A program made the position numbers and the translations under genes. This document shows positions 1-10,246 of a stretch of 64,000 bases of DNA, piece after piece (the first letter of the stretch is position 1; the number at the start of each line of letters is the position of its first letter). The stretch is from Planctomycetota bacterium (lineage in GTDB: Bacteria > Planctomycetota > UBA1135). The DNA lies in the NCBI GenBank assembly GCA_027623295.1, contig JAQBXR010000013.1, forward strand, positions 1-64,000, read 5' to 3'. Below the pieces are notes generated by a model, which saw only the letters and a list, made by a program, of their open reading frames with translations, did no database searches and was not told the origin of the DNA.

Positions 1-159
1 CCGTTTGACTGGATCGGCGCTACGTCCCCTGCTGGAGCGGGCCCGGCTCGTCATCCCGGGACTAATGTCCGTGAAATCTGCTTCGAAGGATTCCGAGCCT
101 CAGATGATGCTCAGGCTGGGAGATTTTCTGGTGGTGATTGTGGGACCGGTCCCACCTAA

Positions 160-247
160 TGGTGCGCGAGGGGGGACTTGAACCCCCACACCCTTACGGG
201 CACAGGCACCTGAAGCCTGCGCGTCTGCCAATTCCGCCACCTCGGCA
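160..247 (-). tRNA. tRNA-Leu (anticodon CAG), CCA encoded; acceptor stem poorly paired
   Basis: Reverse complement reads GCCGAGGTGGCGGAATTGGCAGACGCGCAGGCTTCAGGTGCCTG...GGGGGTTCAAGTCCCCCCTCGCGCACCA; class II variable arm, anticodon stem CAGGC-TTCAGGT-GCCTG, T-arm GGGGG-TTCAAGT-CCCCC. Confidence 0.85.
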
Positions 248-304
248 AGCTGGTTTCTACGGCGCGCATAAGATATCTTCCCCCACGGAGGAAGCAAGAC
301 CAAC

Positions 305-772
305 ATGTCCGGAAAAAAGAAACAGGCTGAGTTTGAGGCCGTCATCAATCGCAAAGCCAAACGGGAGTACGAAATCATCGAAACTCTCGAGGCTGGGATT
401 TCATTACTAGGTACTGAGGTCAAATCCTTGCGTGCCGGTCGAGTGAGCTTGGCTGAAGCCTATGTCCGAGCCAGAACCAGTGGTTTATGGCTGGAAAGCG
501 CCCATTTTGGAGAATACTCCAACGGAAATGTGAACAACCATGAGCCGCTTCGGTCACGACAGCTTCTGGTGCACAAGGCGGAAGGGCTCAAACTGCTGCA
601 GCGGGTCAAAGAGAAGGGGTTGACCTTAATTCCCCTGCGCATGTATTTCTCCGGCAAAAATGCAAAGGTTGAGATTGCTCTCGGCCGTGGGCGAAATTTG
701 CACGATAAGCGCCAGGTGGTAAAAGAACGCGAGGCAGAAAGAGAGCTCCGCCGTGCGACTCGTGGCCGCTAA
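305..772 (+). CDS. smpB: SsrA-binding protein SmpB
   Basis: 155 aa; INRKAKREYEIIETLEAGISLLGTEVKSLRAGRVSL and C-terminal GRNLHDKRQVVKEREAERELRR are characteristic; adjacent to tmRNA. Confidence 0.97.
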   Translation: MSGKKKQAEFEAVINRKAKREYEIIETLEAGISLLGTEVKSLRAGRVSLAEAYVRARTSGLWLESAHFGEYSNGNVNNHEPLRSRQLLVHKAEGLKLLQRVKEKGLTLIPLRMYFSGKNAKVEIALGRGRNLHDKRQVVKEREAERELRRATRGR

Positions 773-820
773 GGCCTCCTTCAGGGCCATAGTGTGATAC
801 AATGGAGTCGCAACTAGAGT

Positions 821-1170
821 GGGGGCGATCGGTTTCGACTGAAAGTTCCCTGGCTTAAGTGGCGTGCCGAGGTTGCGGAGATGGCCTCGTAAATCCTTCC
901 GCAAAGGCTTAACTGCCAACAATAACTTTAAACTCGCTGCTTAGGCAGTGACATTCGACTTGCCTTCGCCCGCTGGGCTTGTCGGATGATTGATCGCGGG
1001 CTAGCAACCTAATCCTGGCTCGGGAAAAGGAAGCGAAATACAATGAGCTTGTCTCCTTAACCACCTGTCCGTTGGCAGCTAAGGTGACGAGAATCAATAA
1101 CGGACTACGCACGTAGAAGCTTCTGTTTGGCCTTCTCAGGACGCGGGTTCGATTCCCGCCGCCTCCACCA
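821..1170 (+). ncRNA. ssrA: transfer-messenger RNA (tmRNA)
   Basis: 5' GGGGGCGATCGGTTTCGAC and 3' GGGTTCGATTCCCGCCGCCTCCACCA pair as a tRNA-like acceptor; internal tag ORF GCC AAC AAT AAC TTT AAA CTC GCT GCT TAG (915..944) = ANNNFKLAA*. Confidence 0.95.
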
Positions 1171-1223
1171 TTTGCACCCATCCTTGAGTGGAATGGAAGG
1201 ACGCAATCCACTAGGATTCAGTT

Positions 1224-1982
1224 TTGGATGTCATCATGCTGCCCCGTTTCCTAGCCCTAACCCTTGTTCTCGGCCTAGGCACTTCCTGTGCCATTCCGAC
1301 CATGGACGCCGTGCGCGACCTAGCCGCCATCCACACACCAACGGATTGGCAACCTACAAGTCCTGCGCAAATGACCACATCGCCCGCCAATTACTTTGGC
1401 GAGGTTGATGCGATTGCAGATACAGAAGGCTCCTATGCGGTGGAAGATCATCGTCAATTAGAGCTCGCTATTTTGCAACGCATTGCCCAGGTCGATATTT
1501 CCGACCCAGCGCGTTCGATTGAAGTTGGCTCTTGGCTGCTGATTGAATTGGCGCACGATGATTACCCGGAAGCGCGCGTGGAAGCCGCAAAAATCATTGC
1601 GAACTTGGCGGGCAATTGGATTCTGCATGAAGACGCTCGCATCGTCGAGGGCAAACCAGATGCTGACTTGCGAGTTGCGATTCAAGCCTTAGACCATGCC
1701 TCTTCATCCACAGAATTTCAACTTGCTTTAGGTCAATTACAAGTGGCCACCATTCCAGACACCATAGTTGGAATTCGGATTTTGACAGCACTTGGACGCA
1801 CTGCAAATCGTTTTTCCTTCACTACCGGCCAAGGAGATGCGCATGTATTCAGCCTTGCACTTAAAATCATTTTACAGGGGCTAGAAGAAGGCAGCCTTGA
1901 TTCGAATAAGGACGTCGCAGAGATATGCGAGCACTGGCATACCCTGCTCATGTCGCGCGCCATGTCACCAACCAATTCGTAA
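1224..1982 (+). CDS. putative lipoprotein, helical repeat-like, unknown function
   Basis: 252-aa ORF with signal peptide and lipobox-like LGTSC; start may be the second Met (1236). Confidence 0.6.
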   Translation: MDVIMLPRFLALTLVLGLGTSCAIPTMDAVRDLAAIHTPTDWQPTSPAQMTTSPANYFGEVDAIADTEGSYAVEDHRQLELAILQRIAQVDISDPARSIEVGSWLLIELAHDDYPEARVEAAKIIANLAGNWILHEDARIVEGKPDADLRVAIQALDHASSSTEFQLALGQLQVATIPDTIVGIRILTALGRTANRFSFTTGQGDAHVFSLALKIILQGLEEGSLDSNKDVAEICEHWHTLLMSRAMSPTNS

Positions 1983-2001
1983 GCCTTACGCGTTGAAGAA
2001 C

Positions 2002-3141
2002 ATGATCCTGACTGTTCTGAAGATCGGCCTTGCTGGCCTTTTGATTTGGTTTGTCTTGAACCAAATCGAAACACAGGACCGCCTGCAGGTCCCTGTGGTC
2101 TCGGAAACCGAAACCTATAAATCGGTTTACGGTGAGTATCAAGGCGACTGGCGTGCCGATCCCTGGGCGTTCACGGCCGAGGATGGCGCCGAGTACTCCG
2201 GAAATCAATCCGACGATTACATTCTGCAACCTGGCTTCTTCACGGCTATGCGCAGTCTAAAGATACGCTGGTACCTACTAGGTGTGGCACTCTGGGGAGC
2301 TTTATTGATCTTCGCAGCCCAGCGCTGGCGCATGCTCTTAGGAGCTGCCGGAGTTTCAGTGTCCTACCGCGAATCCTTCCGCCTCACCATCATTGGATAT
2401 TTCTTCAACAATGTCATGTTAGGTTCCACCGGCGGAGATCTAGTTCGCGCCGTCATGGTGACCCGCACGGTGGAACAAAACCGCATGCGCGCCGCAATCT
2501 CGGTAATTGTAGACCGCCTGATTGGCTTGTTTGCCTTAATGCTTATCGCAGGAACCGTTCTGAGTATGTTCTGGTTTGCGCATCGTATTTCGGAAGTACG
2601 AGGATTACGCATGGTGACAGGAACGGTTTATCTACTCCTGTTTATAGCAATCGTTGGCTCCGCCATTTACCTTTCAAGGCGTGCCCGCAAAAGCTTGGGC
2701 GTAGATTGGGTTTTGAGCAAACTGCCCGCACAGGCTTTGATTCAAAAACTAGACGATGCAATTACCATCTATCGTGACCACAAACGAACCGTGTTTGGAG
2801 CACTGCTGATTTCGATTCCTCTGCAGGTTTGCGGCATTTTGTCATTCTGGGCGATTGGAGTTGCACTTGGATCCCGCCTGACCTTAATGGAAGATTTTGT
2901 CATTTTCCCAGTGGTACAGACGGTTTCCGCTCTGCCACTTGCACCCGCAGGTTGGGGCGTCGGAGAAACTCTCTTCGGTACTTTCTTCCGCAGTTTCGGT
3001 TCCTCCTTTACTCTAGGGGTAGCCGTTTCTGTACTGTTCCGCCTGACGTCGCAGGTTGGATACGGACTCATTGGTGGCCTCATTTGGGCTACTTCCAAAG
3101 AACGACGTCAGGGCATTTCGATGCAGGATAAGAAATCATGA
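2002..3141 (+). CDS. lysylphosphatidylglycerol synthase TM region / UPF0104 (YbhN-like) family membrane protein
   Basis: Multi-TM protein with FFNNVMLGSTGGDLVRAVMVTR and LPLAPAGWGVGETLFGTFF motifs typical of the family; start placed at MILTVLKIG. Confidence 0.8.
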   Translation: MILTVLKIGLAGLLIWFVLNQIETQDRLQVPVVSETETYKSVYGEYQGDWRADPWAFTAEDGAEYSGNQSDDYILQPGFFTAMRSLKIRWYLLGVALWGALLIFAAQRWRMLLGAAGVSVSYRESFRLTIIGYFFNNVMLGSTGGDLVRAVMVTRTVEQNRMRAAISVIVDRLIGLFALMLIAGTVLSMFWFAHRISEVRGLRMVTGTVYLLLFIAIVGSAIYLSRRARKSLGVDWVLSKLPAQALIQKLDDAITIYRDHKRTVFGALLISIPLQVCGILSFWAIGVALGSRLTLMEDFVIFPVVQTVSALPLAPAGWGVGETLFGTFFRSFGSSFTLGVAVSVLFRLTSQVGYGLIGGLIWATSKERRQGISMQDKKS

Positions 3142-4037
3142 GTCTCGCCGTTTTTGGTTCGGTTGGTTTAGATGACATCATTACTCCCGAAGCTTCTGTG
3201 GAGGGCGTAGTCGGTGGTTCTGCGGTTTACTTTTCGCTTGCCGCATCTTTGTTTACCGATGTTCGCTTAGCAGCAAACGTTGGTGGTGATTTCCCGGCTA
3301 AAGCATGGGACACTTTGCGCGCACGTGGCACCGACTTTGAAGGACTACAAAAATTCGAAGACAAGCCAACTTTTCGTTGGAGTGGTCGCTATGAAGGTGC
3401 CATGAATGAGGCGGAAACTTTGCGCACCGACCTAAATGTCCTGATTGAACAACCCTTGGTGCCTGAGTCTTACAAAGATTCCAAGTATTTGTTCCTCGCG
3501 AACATGGCTCCGGTAACCCAGTTGGAAATCTTGCAGTCCTTTCCGAATGCAACCGCTTTTGCCGACACCATGAATCTGTGGATTGAACATGAGCGCGAAA
3601 CACTGGAACGCTTGCTCGAGTTGATTTACGGCCTAGTGTTGAACGAAGGCGAGGCCCGCATGTTGACTGGTGAGCACAATCTGCTTCGTGCTGGTGCGGC
3701 CCTCCAAGAAATGGGGCCAGAGGTCATTATCATTAAGAAAGGCGAACATGGAGCTTTCCTGTTCACTCCAGATGGCCGTTTTGGCCTTCCTGCTTATCCA
3801 GTGGAGAATGTGGTGGATCCGACTGGGGCTGGCGACAGTTTTGCCGGGGGCCTTATGGGAGCACTTGCTGAAGCAGATGATTTCAGTATGGATTCCTTGC
3901 GACGGGCGATGGCTTACGGCACTGTCTGCGCTTCCGTCACTGTGGAAGCCTTTTCTACGGCTGGACTAGAAGCCGCCAGTCGCACCGTCATTCAGGACCG
4001 CTACGACGAATTACGCGACTTCTTGCGCTTTTCTTAA
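3138..4037 (+). CDS. PfkB/ribokinase family sugar kinase
   Basis: N-terminal [15 protein letters not shown] and C-terminal [18 protein letters not shown] signature of PfkB kinases. Confidence 0.88.
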   Translation: MSLAVFGSVGLDDIITPEASVEGVVGGSAVYFSLAASLFTDVRLAANVGGDFPAKAWDTLRARGTDFEGLQKFEDKPTFRWSGRYEGAMNEAETLRTDLNVLIEQPLVPESYKDSKYLFLANMAPVTQLEILQSFPNATAFADTMNLWIEHERETLERLLELIYGLVLNEGEARMLTGEHNLLRAGAALQEMGPEVIIIKKGEHGAFLFTPDGRFGLPAYPVENVVDPTGAGDSFAGGLMGALAEADDFSMDSLRRAMAYGTVCASVTVEAFSTAGLEAASRTVIQDRYDELRDFLRFS

Positions 4038-4152
4038 CCATTTATGGGTGTCTTCAAGTGTGGGGGTTCGTCTGCAGGGCGAAGTTTCCATAAAAGGAGT
4101 CTTGAAATCCCTAACAGAACCCTTACACTTCGAACAACCAAGGAGTACCACG

Positions 4153-5316
4153 ATGAATACTAAGAAGAACAAGCCCAACCCATTCCAGGCCACCAAAACC
4201 GGAAGCGCCAAACAAAAGGCCATTCAAGAGGCTTTGGCCAATGTCACTAAAGACTACGGTCCAGAGGCTGTCATGGATTTATCCAAGACCGACATGGGGC
4301 CTATCCGTGGCGTGAAAACCGGAACTATCGGCCTGGACGCTGCCCTTGGAGGCAAAGGCCTTCCACGAGGCCGAGTGATTGAGCTGTATGGTCCAGAATC
4401 AAGTGGTAAATCCACTCTGGCCATGTCTGTCATTGCCCAAGCTCAGAAAGAAGGTGGTTTTTGCCTTTTCATCGATGCTGAGCACGCTTTTGACCCAGAA
4501 TACGCCAAAAAGCTAGGGCTAAAACTAGATGGCGAACATTTCCTGCTTTCACAGCCGTCAACCGGTGAAGAAGGCCTAGATATCTGCGAACAGTTTGTGA
4601 AATCTAATGCAGTCGATGTCGTGGTCATCGACTCTGTGGCAGCTTTGGTGCCTAAAGTCGAGATGGCAGGCGAGATTGGAGACACCTTTGTGGGTGTACA
4701 GGCTCGCATGATGTCCCAGGCGCTGCGTCGCCTCACCACCGTCATCGGCAAAACCGACGCGGTGGTCATTTTCATTAACCAGCTGCGCGAGAAAATCGGT
4801 GTCATGTTCGGCAACCCAGAAACCACTCCAGGTGGCCGTGCGTTGAAGTTCTACAGTTCCATTCGCATGGATGTTCGCCGTATTGGCGCCATCAAAAACG
4901 GGGAGGAGATCATTGGCAACCGCACCAAGTGCACCGTGGTCAAGAACAAGGTGGCCCCCCCGTTCCGCCGCGCAGAGTTCGACATTCTCTACGATCAGGG
5001 CATCTCCACGGAAGGAGACATCATTGATCTCGGCCTGCAGCATGGTTTAGTCACCAAAGCAGGGGCCTGGTTCAGCTACCAGCATCCAACCAAAGGTGAA
5101 ATCCGCCTCGGCCAAGGTCGGGAATCAGTGCGTACTTTGTTGCGTGAAAATCCTGAAATGTGCGATGAAATGGACGGGCTCCTCCGCGAGATGATGAATC
5201 CGGTTAAAATCGAACCCGTTCAGGAGAAAAAGTCCCCTGAGCCAGAAACTGCTTCCAAGGTCGCTGAAGCGGGTGCCTCACCGAAGACAAAGGTGAAAGC
5301 TCGTAAAAAGGCCTGA
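4153..5316 (+). CDS. recA: recombinase RecA
   Basis: [55 protein letters not shown]; start at MNTKKNK preceded by aaggag. Confidence 0.98.
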   Translation: MNTKKNKPNPFQATKTGSAKQKAIQEALANVTKDYGPEAVMDLSKTDMGPIRGVKTGTIGLDAALGGKGLPRGRVIELYGPESSGKSTLAMSVIAQAQKEGGFCLFIDAEHAFDPEYAKKLGLKLDGEHFLLSQPSTGEEGLDICEQFVKSNAVDVVVIDSVAALVPKVEMAGEIGDTFVGVQARMMSQALRRLTTVIGKTDAVVIFINQLREKIGVMFGNPETTPGGRALKFYSSIRMDVRRIGAIKNGEEIIGNRTKCTVVKNKVAPPFRRAEFDILYDQGISTEGDIIDLGLQHGLVTKAGAWFSYQHPTKGEIRLGQGRESVRTLLRENPEMCDEMDGLLREMMNPVKIEPVQEKKSPEPETASKVAEAGASPKTKVKARKKA

Positions 5317-5352
5317 TTTCAACCCAAAACCCTTCCATGGGCAAAACAAGGC

Positions 5353-7977
5353 ATGAGTCAACCTAAGAAGGTTGCCGAGATCCGTGAGGCGTTCCTTGGT
5401 TTCTTTGAAGCCAAGGAACATCTTCGTTTACCCTCGGATTCCCTAATCCCGTCAAATGATCCGACCCTGTTGTTCACAGGAGCGGGCATGAACCAATTCA
5501 AGGACGAGTTCCTTGGCAAGGGCCGAGATTTCAAACGAGTGACCACTTCGCAAAAGTGCTTGCGCGTACCTGACCTCGAGAACGTGGGGATTACTCCACG
5601 GCATCACACCTTTTTTGAAATGCTTGGCAACTTCTCCTTTGGAGACTATTTCAAGCACGAGACCATTCCTTGGGAATGGACCTTCTTCACTGAAGTCTTG
5701 GGTTGGGATGCGAATCGTTTTGCCGTAACCATCTTTGAAGAGGATTCAGAGGCTTTTGACATCTGGCACGATGTGATTGGCATTCCTGCTGAAAAGATTT
5801 ATCGCTTAGGTGAGAAGGAAAACTTCTGGCCAGCATCGGCGCCGAGCAAAGGGCCAAACGGCGTGTGTGGCCCTTGTTCCGAGATTTACTGGGATATGGA
5901 ACCAAGTGTCGCCTACCCGAAAAACGAAGGCTTGGAAGAATTGCCGGATCGTTTTGTGGAAGTCGGCAACTGCGTATTCACCCAATTCAATCGACGCGAT
6001 GGGGGAGTCCTTGAGCCTCTTCCACAAAAGAACATCGATGTTGGCTTAGGCCTAGAGCGGTTGGCTGCGGTCGCCCAAAACGCGGCCAATAACTTCGAAA
6101 CCGATCTGTTTGAACCAATCCTTGCTGGCATCCAAGAAGCCAGCGAGAAGAAATATCAAACGGACAATCCTGATGGCATTCGCATGCGCCGGATTGCAGA
6201 TCATGCACGTGCCGTATTTTTCTGTATTGCAGATGGTGCTATGCCGGGCCGCGAAGGTCGAGGTTATGTGGTGCGTAAGATTTTGCGCCGTGCAGTGCGT
6301 GATGGCTTGGAGCTTGGCATCGGGGGTTCCTTCCTGGGTGACTTGTTGCCAGCGGTACAAGAGTCCATGGGAGAGGCTTACCCAGAGCTTCTTGCCCAAC
6401 AAGATACCATTCGTGCTTTGGTCGAAGGTGAGGAGAGTCGTTTCCGCGAAGTCTATGCCCGTGGCATTGACCGCTTGGAAACGGACATGGAAACGCAAAA
6501 ATCGGCTGGCGTCACCATTTTCCCGGGCGACTTGGCCTTCGAACTTCATGACACTTACGGTTTCCCGCTCGATACCAGTCGCGTGATTCTTAAGGAGCAT
6601 GGCTTTAATCTGGATCAAGTTGGCTTCGACGCTGCCATGGAGGCACAAAAGCAACGTGCGCGATCCGGAAGTGAGATTTCGAGTGAAGTATTCACGCAAT
6701 CGCTGCCAAGCCGTCTCCAAGCGGAGAGCATCGCCGCCACCGATTTCTATGGCTATACCCAGGCCGAGATCGAAGCCAAGTTACTCGGCATCTTGGTCGA
6801 TGGCGCTTTGGTTGATGGAATAGAAAAGGGCCAAGATGCCGTTTTTGTTTTTGACCAAAGCACTTTGTATGCCGAGGGGGGTGGACAAGTCGGTGACCAA
6901 GGTTGCTGGTTTATCGATTCCAAAAAGGCTTTTGCGATTCAGCAAACGACTACGGAAGGCGGTTATTCCTTACATCAAGGCAAGGCTTTGATGAGCATCC
7001 AGAAAGGCGCCACCGGTGTCTTAAAATTAAATGTGGAGCGCCGCCAAGCGGCGGAACGCCATCACACCGCCACGCACTTACTTCATGCTGCTATGAAAGA
7101 GGTCGTCGGTGAACACGTAAACCAAGCCGGTTCCAAAGTTTCACCGGAAGGATTGCGGTTCGATTACACGCATCCAGAGGGTTTAGGTGCCGAAACAATC
7201 CGCCGCATTGAAGAGCTCGTCAACAAGCAAGTGCTAATGGCTACTCCGGTAGAGCAGCGCATGAGTTCCCTTGCGCAAGCAAAGGAAGATGGTGTGACCG
7301 CTCTGTTCGGTGAAAAATACGGAAATGAGGTACGTGTTGTTTCTGTACCGGGATTCTCAATGGAGTTGTGTGGCGGTTGCCACGTGAATAACACCGGCAA
7401 CATTGGACCTTTCCGAATCCTGGGTGACCGTGCTTTGGCAGCTGGCGTGCGTCGCATTGAAGCCGTGGCAGGCCCAGCGGCATGGACACTAATCTATGGA
7501 GATCAGGCGCAACTCGCCCAAATGTCCGCTGACCTCAAAGCTCCCGTCGCTCAACTGCCGGCCAAAGTTCTTGCACTTAAGGAAGAACTGAGGGAGGCCA
7601 AGCAGCGCAAAGTTGTTGCTGGCCCATCCCCAGACATCCTCGTTGCGGAACTTCAGGCTTCTATAGGCCTGGTCGCATGGAAACATTTACCCGATTTAGA
7701 TTCGGATTCTTTGCGGGCTATCAGCGACTCACTTAAGGGCGCGGGTCTCCCAGAGGTCGTTCTCCTCACTGGAGGAGACGCCAAATCGGTGCCATTCTTG
7801 TTTAATTGTCAAAATGGATCGGCACACAAAGCCGGGGACTTAGCCAAGGAATTTGGCAAATTAATCTGCGGCGGAGGGGGTGGAAGGCCTGATTTTGCCC
7901 AAGGAAAGGGGGCGGATGGCTCCGACCTGAAGGGTGCCGTAGACCAATTCCAAAAGTCCTTGTCTGCAAGTGCTTGA
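5353..7977 (+). CDS. alaS: alanyl-tRNA synthetase
   Basis: 874 aa; FTGAGMNQFKDEFLG, HHTATHLLHAAMKEVVG, ELCGGCHVNNTGNIGPFRI, GGGGGRPDFAQGKG. Confidence 0.98.
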   Translation: MSQPKKVAEIREAFLGFFEAKEHLRLPSDSLIPSNDPTLLFTGAGMNQFKDEFLGKGRDFKRVTTSQKCLRVPDLENVGITPRHHTFFEMLGNFSFGDYFKHETIPWEWTFFTEVLGWDANRFAVTIFEEDSEAFDIWHDVIGIPAEKIYRLGEKENFWPASAPSKGPNGVCGPCSEIYWDMEPSVAYPKNEGLEELPDRFVEVGNCVFTQFNRRDGGVLEPLPQKNIDVGLGLERLAAVAQNAANNFETDLFEPILAGIQEASEKKYQTDNPDGIRMRRIADHARAVFFCIADGAMPGREGRGYVVRKILRRAVRDGLELGIGGSFLGDLLPAVQESMGEAYPELLAQQDTIRALVEGEESRFREVYARGIDRLETDMETQKSAGVTIFPGDLAFELHDTYGFPLDTSRVILKEHGFNLDQVGFDAAMEAQKQRARSGSEISSEVFTQSLPSRLQAESIAATDFYGYTQAEIEAKLLGILVDGALVDGIEKGQDAVFVFDQSTLYAEGGGQVGDQGCWFIDSKKAFAIQQTTTEGGYSLHQGKALMSIQKGATGVLKLNVERRQAAERHHTATHLLHAAMKEVVGEHVNQAGSKVSPEGLRFDYTHPEGLGAETIRRIEELVNKQVLMATPVEQRMSSLAQAKEDGVTALFGEKYGNEVRVVSVPGFSMELCGGCHVNNTGNIGPFRILGDRALAAGVRRIEAVAGPAAWTLIYGDQAQLAQMSADLKAPVAQLPAKVLALKEELREAKQRKVVAGPSPDILVAELQASIGLVAWKHLPDLDSDSLRAISDSLKGAGLPEVVLLTGGDAKSVPFLFNCQNGSAHKAGDLAKEFGKLICGGGGGRPDFAQGKGADGSDLKGAVDQFQKSLSASA

Positions 7978-8041
7978 CCTTCTTCCCAGTTCTGAGAAAA
8001 TGGTCGGTCCTAGTGGGGCCTGGTGCCCTTCATAAATCGTC

Positions 8042-8224
8042 ATGGCTGTTCCAAAGAGAAAAAACTCCAAGTCCCGCGCCCGTAAAGGTCGCGCGGCTAT
8101 GAAAGCTCCATACGTTGCTATTCGTGCTTGCGCACGTTGTGACTCCATGGGCAAACCACACACCGTGTGTGATAACTGTGGGCACTACGGTGGCCGCGAG
8201 ATTATCGCGAAAGACGAATTCTAA
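8042..8224 (+). CDS. rpmF: 50S ribosomal protein L32
   Basis: MAVPKRKNSKSRARKGRA... with CARCDSMGKPHTVCDNCGHY zinc ribbon; precedes plsX. Confidence 0.96.
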   Translation: MAVPKRKNSKSRARKGRAAMKAPYVAIRACARCDSMGKPHTVCDNCGHYGGREIIAKDEF

Positions 8225-8230
8225 AGCTGC

Positions 8231-9226
8231 ATGAGGATTGCGGTTGACACGCTCGGTGGTGATCATGCACCACACGAGATTCTGAAGGGTGTTGCCATCG
8301 CATTGCGCGAGGGCGGTTTCTCTAGTGAAGAACTCGTGTTAGTTGGTCCTGAAGAGCTCATCAAGCAATTCCTCAAGGATGAAGGGATTACCGACCTCCC
8401 GACCATCGTGCACACCGAAGATGTGATCGAAGGTCATGAGAAGCCGGTAGTCGGTTTGCGTACCAAACCGAACTCATCCATTTCGCTTTGCGTGAAAACT
8501 GTGCGTGCTGGAAATGCCGATGGCTTGATTGCCTTCGGTAACACTGGCGCCACTGTTGCTGCTGCCACTATGGGACTTGGCATGCTTCCGGGCATTCGCC
8601 GTCCTGGCATTGCAGTCACCATTCTTGGGCGCGGTGGACGTTTCGTTTTGCTTGATGCTGGCGCAAACCCAACGCCGAAACCGGAGCATCTCTTTCAGTA
8701 CAGCCTCATGGGAGCGGCTATGTCGAAAGATTTGCTTGGCCGCGAGAACCCTCGGATTGGATTGCTCAACATCGGTGGGGAAGCAGGCAAGGGCAGTGAA
8801 GTCGTTCGTGCCGCTTACGAAACCCTAGAAGCCTCCGCCTTGAACTTCATCGGCAACGTGGAAGGCAACGAGTTGTTCGACGACAAGGCTGAAGTCTTCG
8901 TCGCCGATGGATTCGTCGGCAACATGGTGCTTAAAGTGGTCGAAGGATTCGCCGAATACCTGGTGCACTCAGCCGCCAAATCCGAAAACGGAAGCGGCGT
9001 TCGCGATGTGCTTCGCGGCATGCTTGGCGCGGCGGACTTCTCAGAAATCGGCGGTGCCACCCTCCTGGGAGTCAATGGCGTAGTTCTTATTGGGCACGGC
9101 CGATCTCACGCGAACGCAGTACTGCCCGCGTTGCGGGCCGTGAAGGCTGCCATTGAAGCTGGTCTGAACCATCACATTGTCGAAAGCCTCGCTTCCCATG
9201 GTGGGGAAGTCCCGAGCAGCTCATGA
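8231..9226 (+). CDS. plsX: phosphate acyltransferase PlsX
   Basis: MRIAVDTLGGDHAPHEILKG, GLIAFGNTGATVAAATMGLG, FVADGFVGNMVLKVVEG; synteny rpmF-plsX-fabH. Confidence 0.97.
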   Translation: MRIAVDTLGGDHAPHEILKGVAIALREGGFSSEELVLVGPEELIKQFLKDEGITDLPTIVHTEDVIEGHEKPVVGLRTKPNSSISLCVKTVRAGNADGLIAFGNTGATVAAATMGLGMLPGIRRPGIAVTILGRGGRFVLLDAGANPTPKPEHLFQYSLMGAAMSKDLLGRENPRIGLLNIGGEAGKGSEVVRAAYETLEASALNFIGNVEGNELFDDKAEVFVADGFVGNMVLKVVEGFAEYLVHSAAKSENGSGVRDVLRGMLGAADFSEIGGATLLGVNGVVLIGHGRSHANAVLPALRAVKAAIEAGLNHHIVESLASHGGEVPSSS

Positions 9227-10218
9227 CCTCACAGGAAGTCACCGTCGGAATCGCAGGTATGGGATATTCCATTCCAGACCAAGTGATTGATAACAATTAC
9301 TTCACTCGGTTTGTCGAAACTTCCGACGAATGGATTGTGCAGCGCACCGGCATCAAGGAACGGCGTTGGCTGGAGCCAGGCGAGAAGCCAAGTGACTTGT
9401 TCACCGCTGCAGCAAAAATGGCACTTGAGAAATCTGGCGTTGCTGCAGAAGATGTCGACCTCATCATTGTATGCACGGTTTCGGGCGATCATCAAGGCAC
9501 ACCGGCAAGTGCCTGCATTGTCCAAGACAACCTCGGCGCAAAAAATGCTGCCGCCTTTGATCTCCAAGCCGCCTGTGCCGGATTCCTTTATGGACTTCAG
9601 GTAGGCAGCCAGTTTATAAAGAGCGGCACTTATCAAAACGTGTTAGTCATTGGCGGAGAGTGCCTCTCGCGCCTGTGCGACATTTATGACCGCAACTCGG
9701 TCATTATTTTTGGCGATGGCGCCGGTGCCGCGCTGCTTCAACCACACTCGGTTTGTAAGCAAGGCCTCATCGAGGACATCACCATTGGCGCAGATGGGTC
9801 CGGTGCGCAGTACATCACGCGCCCTCGCGGTGGAGGGATCGAACGCCTCACCCCGGAAATTCTTTCCGAAGGCACGCACCTCATTCGCATGCAAGGCCGC
9901 GAGGTTTACCGCTTCGCCGTAGCCCGCATGACCTCGCTTATGAAATGGGCTATGGAAGGCCAGGACCTTGAGGAACTTTCCTTGGTGGTGCCACACCAGG
10001 TCAACAAGCGCATTCTTGAAACCGCCACTGAGAAGCTTGGTTTCCCCGAAGACAAGGTGTTCATTAACATCGACCGCTACGGCAACACTTCGGCTGGTTC
10101 GGTGCCTATCGCTATGTGCGAGGCCATCGAAGCCGATCTGTTCGAGAAAGACAAACTGGTGGTGATTGCCGCCTTTGGTTCTGGCCTTACTTGGGGTGCT
10201 GCGCGCATCCGCTGGTAG
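9223..10218 (+). CDS. fabH: beta-ketoacyl-ACP synthase III
   Basis: WIVQRTGIKERRW, AAFDLQAACAGFLYGL, VVPHQVNKRIL, YGNTSAGSVPIA. Confidence 0.97.
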   Translation: MTSQEVTVGIAGMGYSIPDQVIDNNYFTRFVETSDEWIVQRTGIKERRWLEPGEKPSDLFTAAAKMALEKSGVAAEDVDLIIVCTVSGDHQGTPASACIVQDNLGAKNAAAFDLQAACAGFLYGLQVGSQFIKSGTYQNVLVIGGECLSRLCDIYDRNSVIIFGDGAGAALLQPHSVCKQGLIEDITIGADGSGAQYITRPRGGGIERLTPEILSEGTHLIRMQGREVYRFAVARMTSLMKWAMEGQDLEELSLVVPHQVNKRILETATEKLGFPEDKVFINIDRYGNTSAGSVPIAMCEAIEADLFEKDKLVVIAAFGSGLTWGAARIRW

Positions 10219-10246
10219 GCTTCCTCCCCAAACCCCACCAAGAAGC

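Noticed and set aside
2-181. Possible C-terminal coding fragment on + strand at the left edge (frame 2: ...LRPLLERARLVIPGLMSVKSASKD...)
   Set aside because: It runs into the tRNA-Leu gene, has no recognisable motif and cannot be checked without upstream sequence.
1171-1223. Terminator after tmRNA
   Set aside because: A CCTtGAGTGGA...TCCACTaGG inverted repeat is present but the loop is long and the T-run weak; not reported as a feature.
4038-4152. LexA/SOS box upstream of recA
   Set aside because: No convincing CTGT-N8-ACAG or GAAC-N4-GTTC match found by eye; other LexA consensus types cannot be excluded without a motif scan.
6052-6720. 222-aa minus-strand ORF inside alaS
   Set aside because: Antisense shadow ORF of a highly conserved gene; no independent coding signal.
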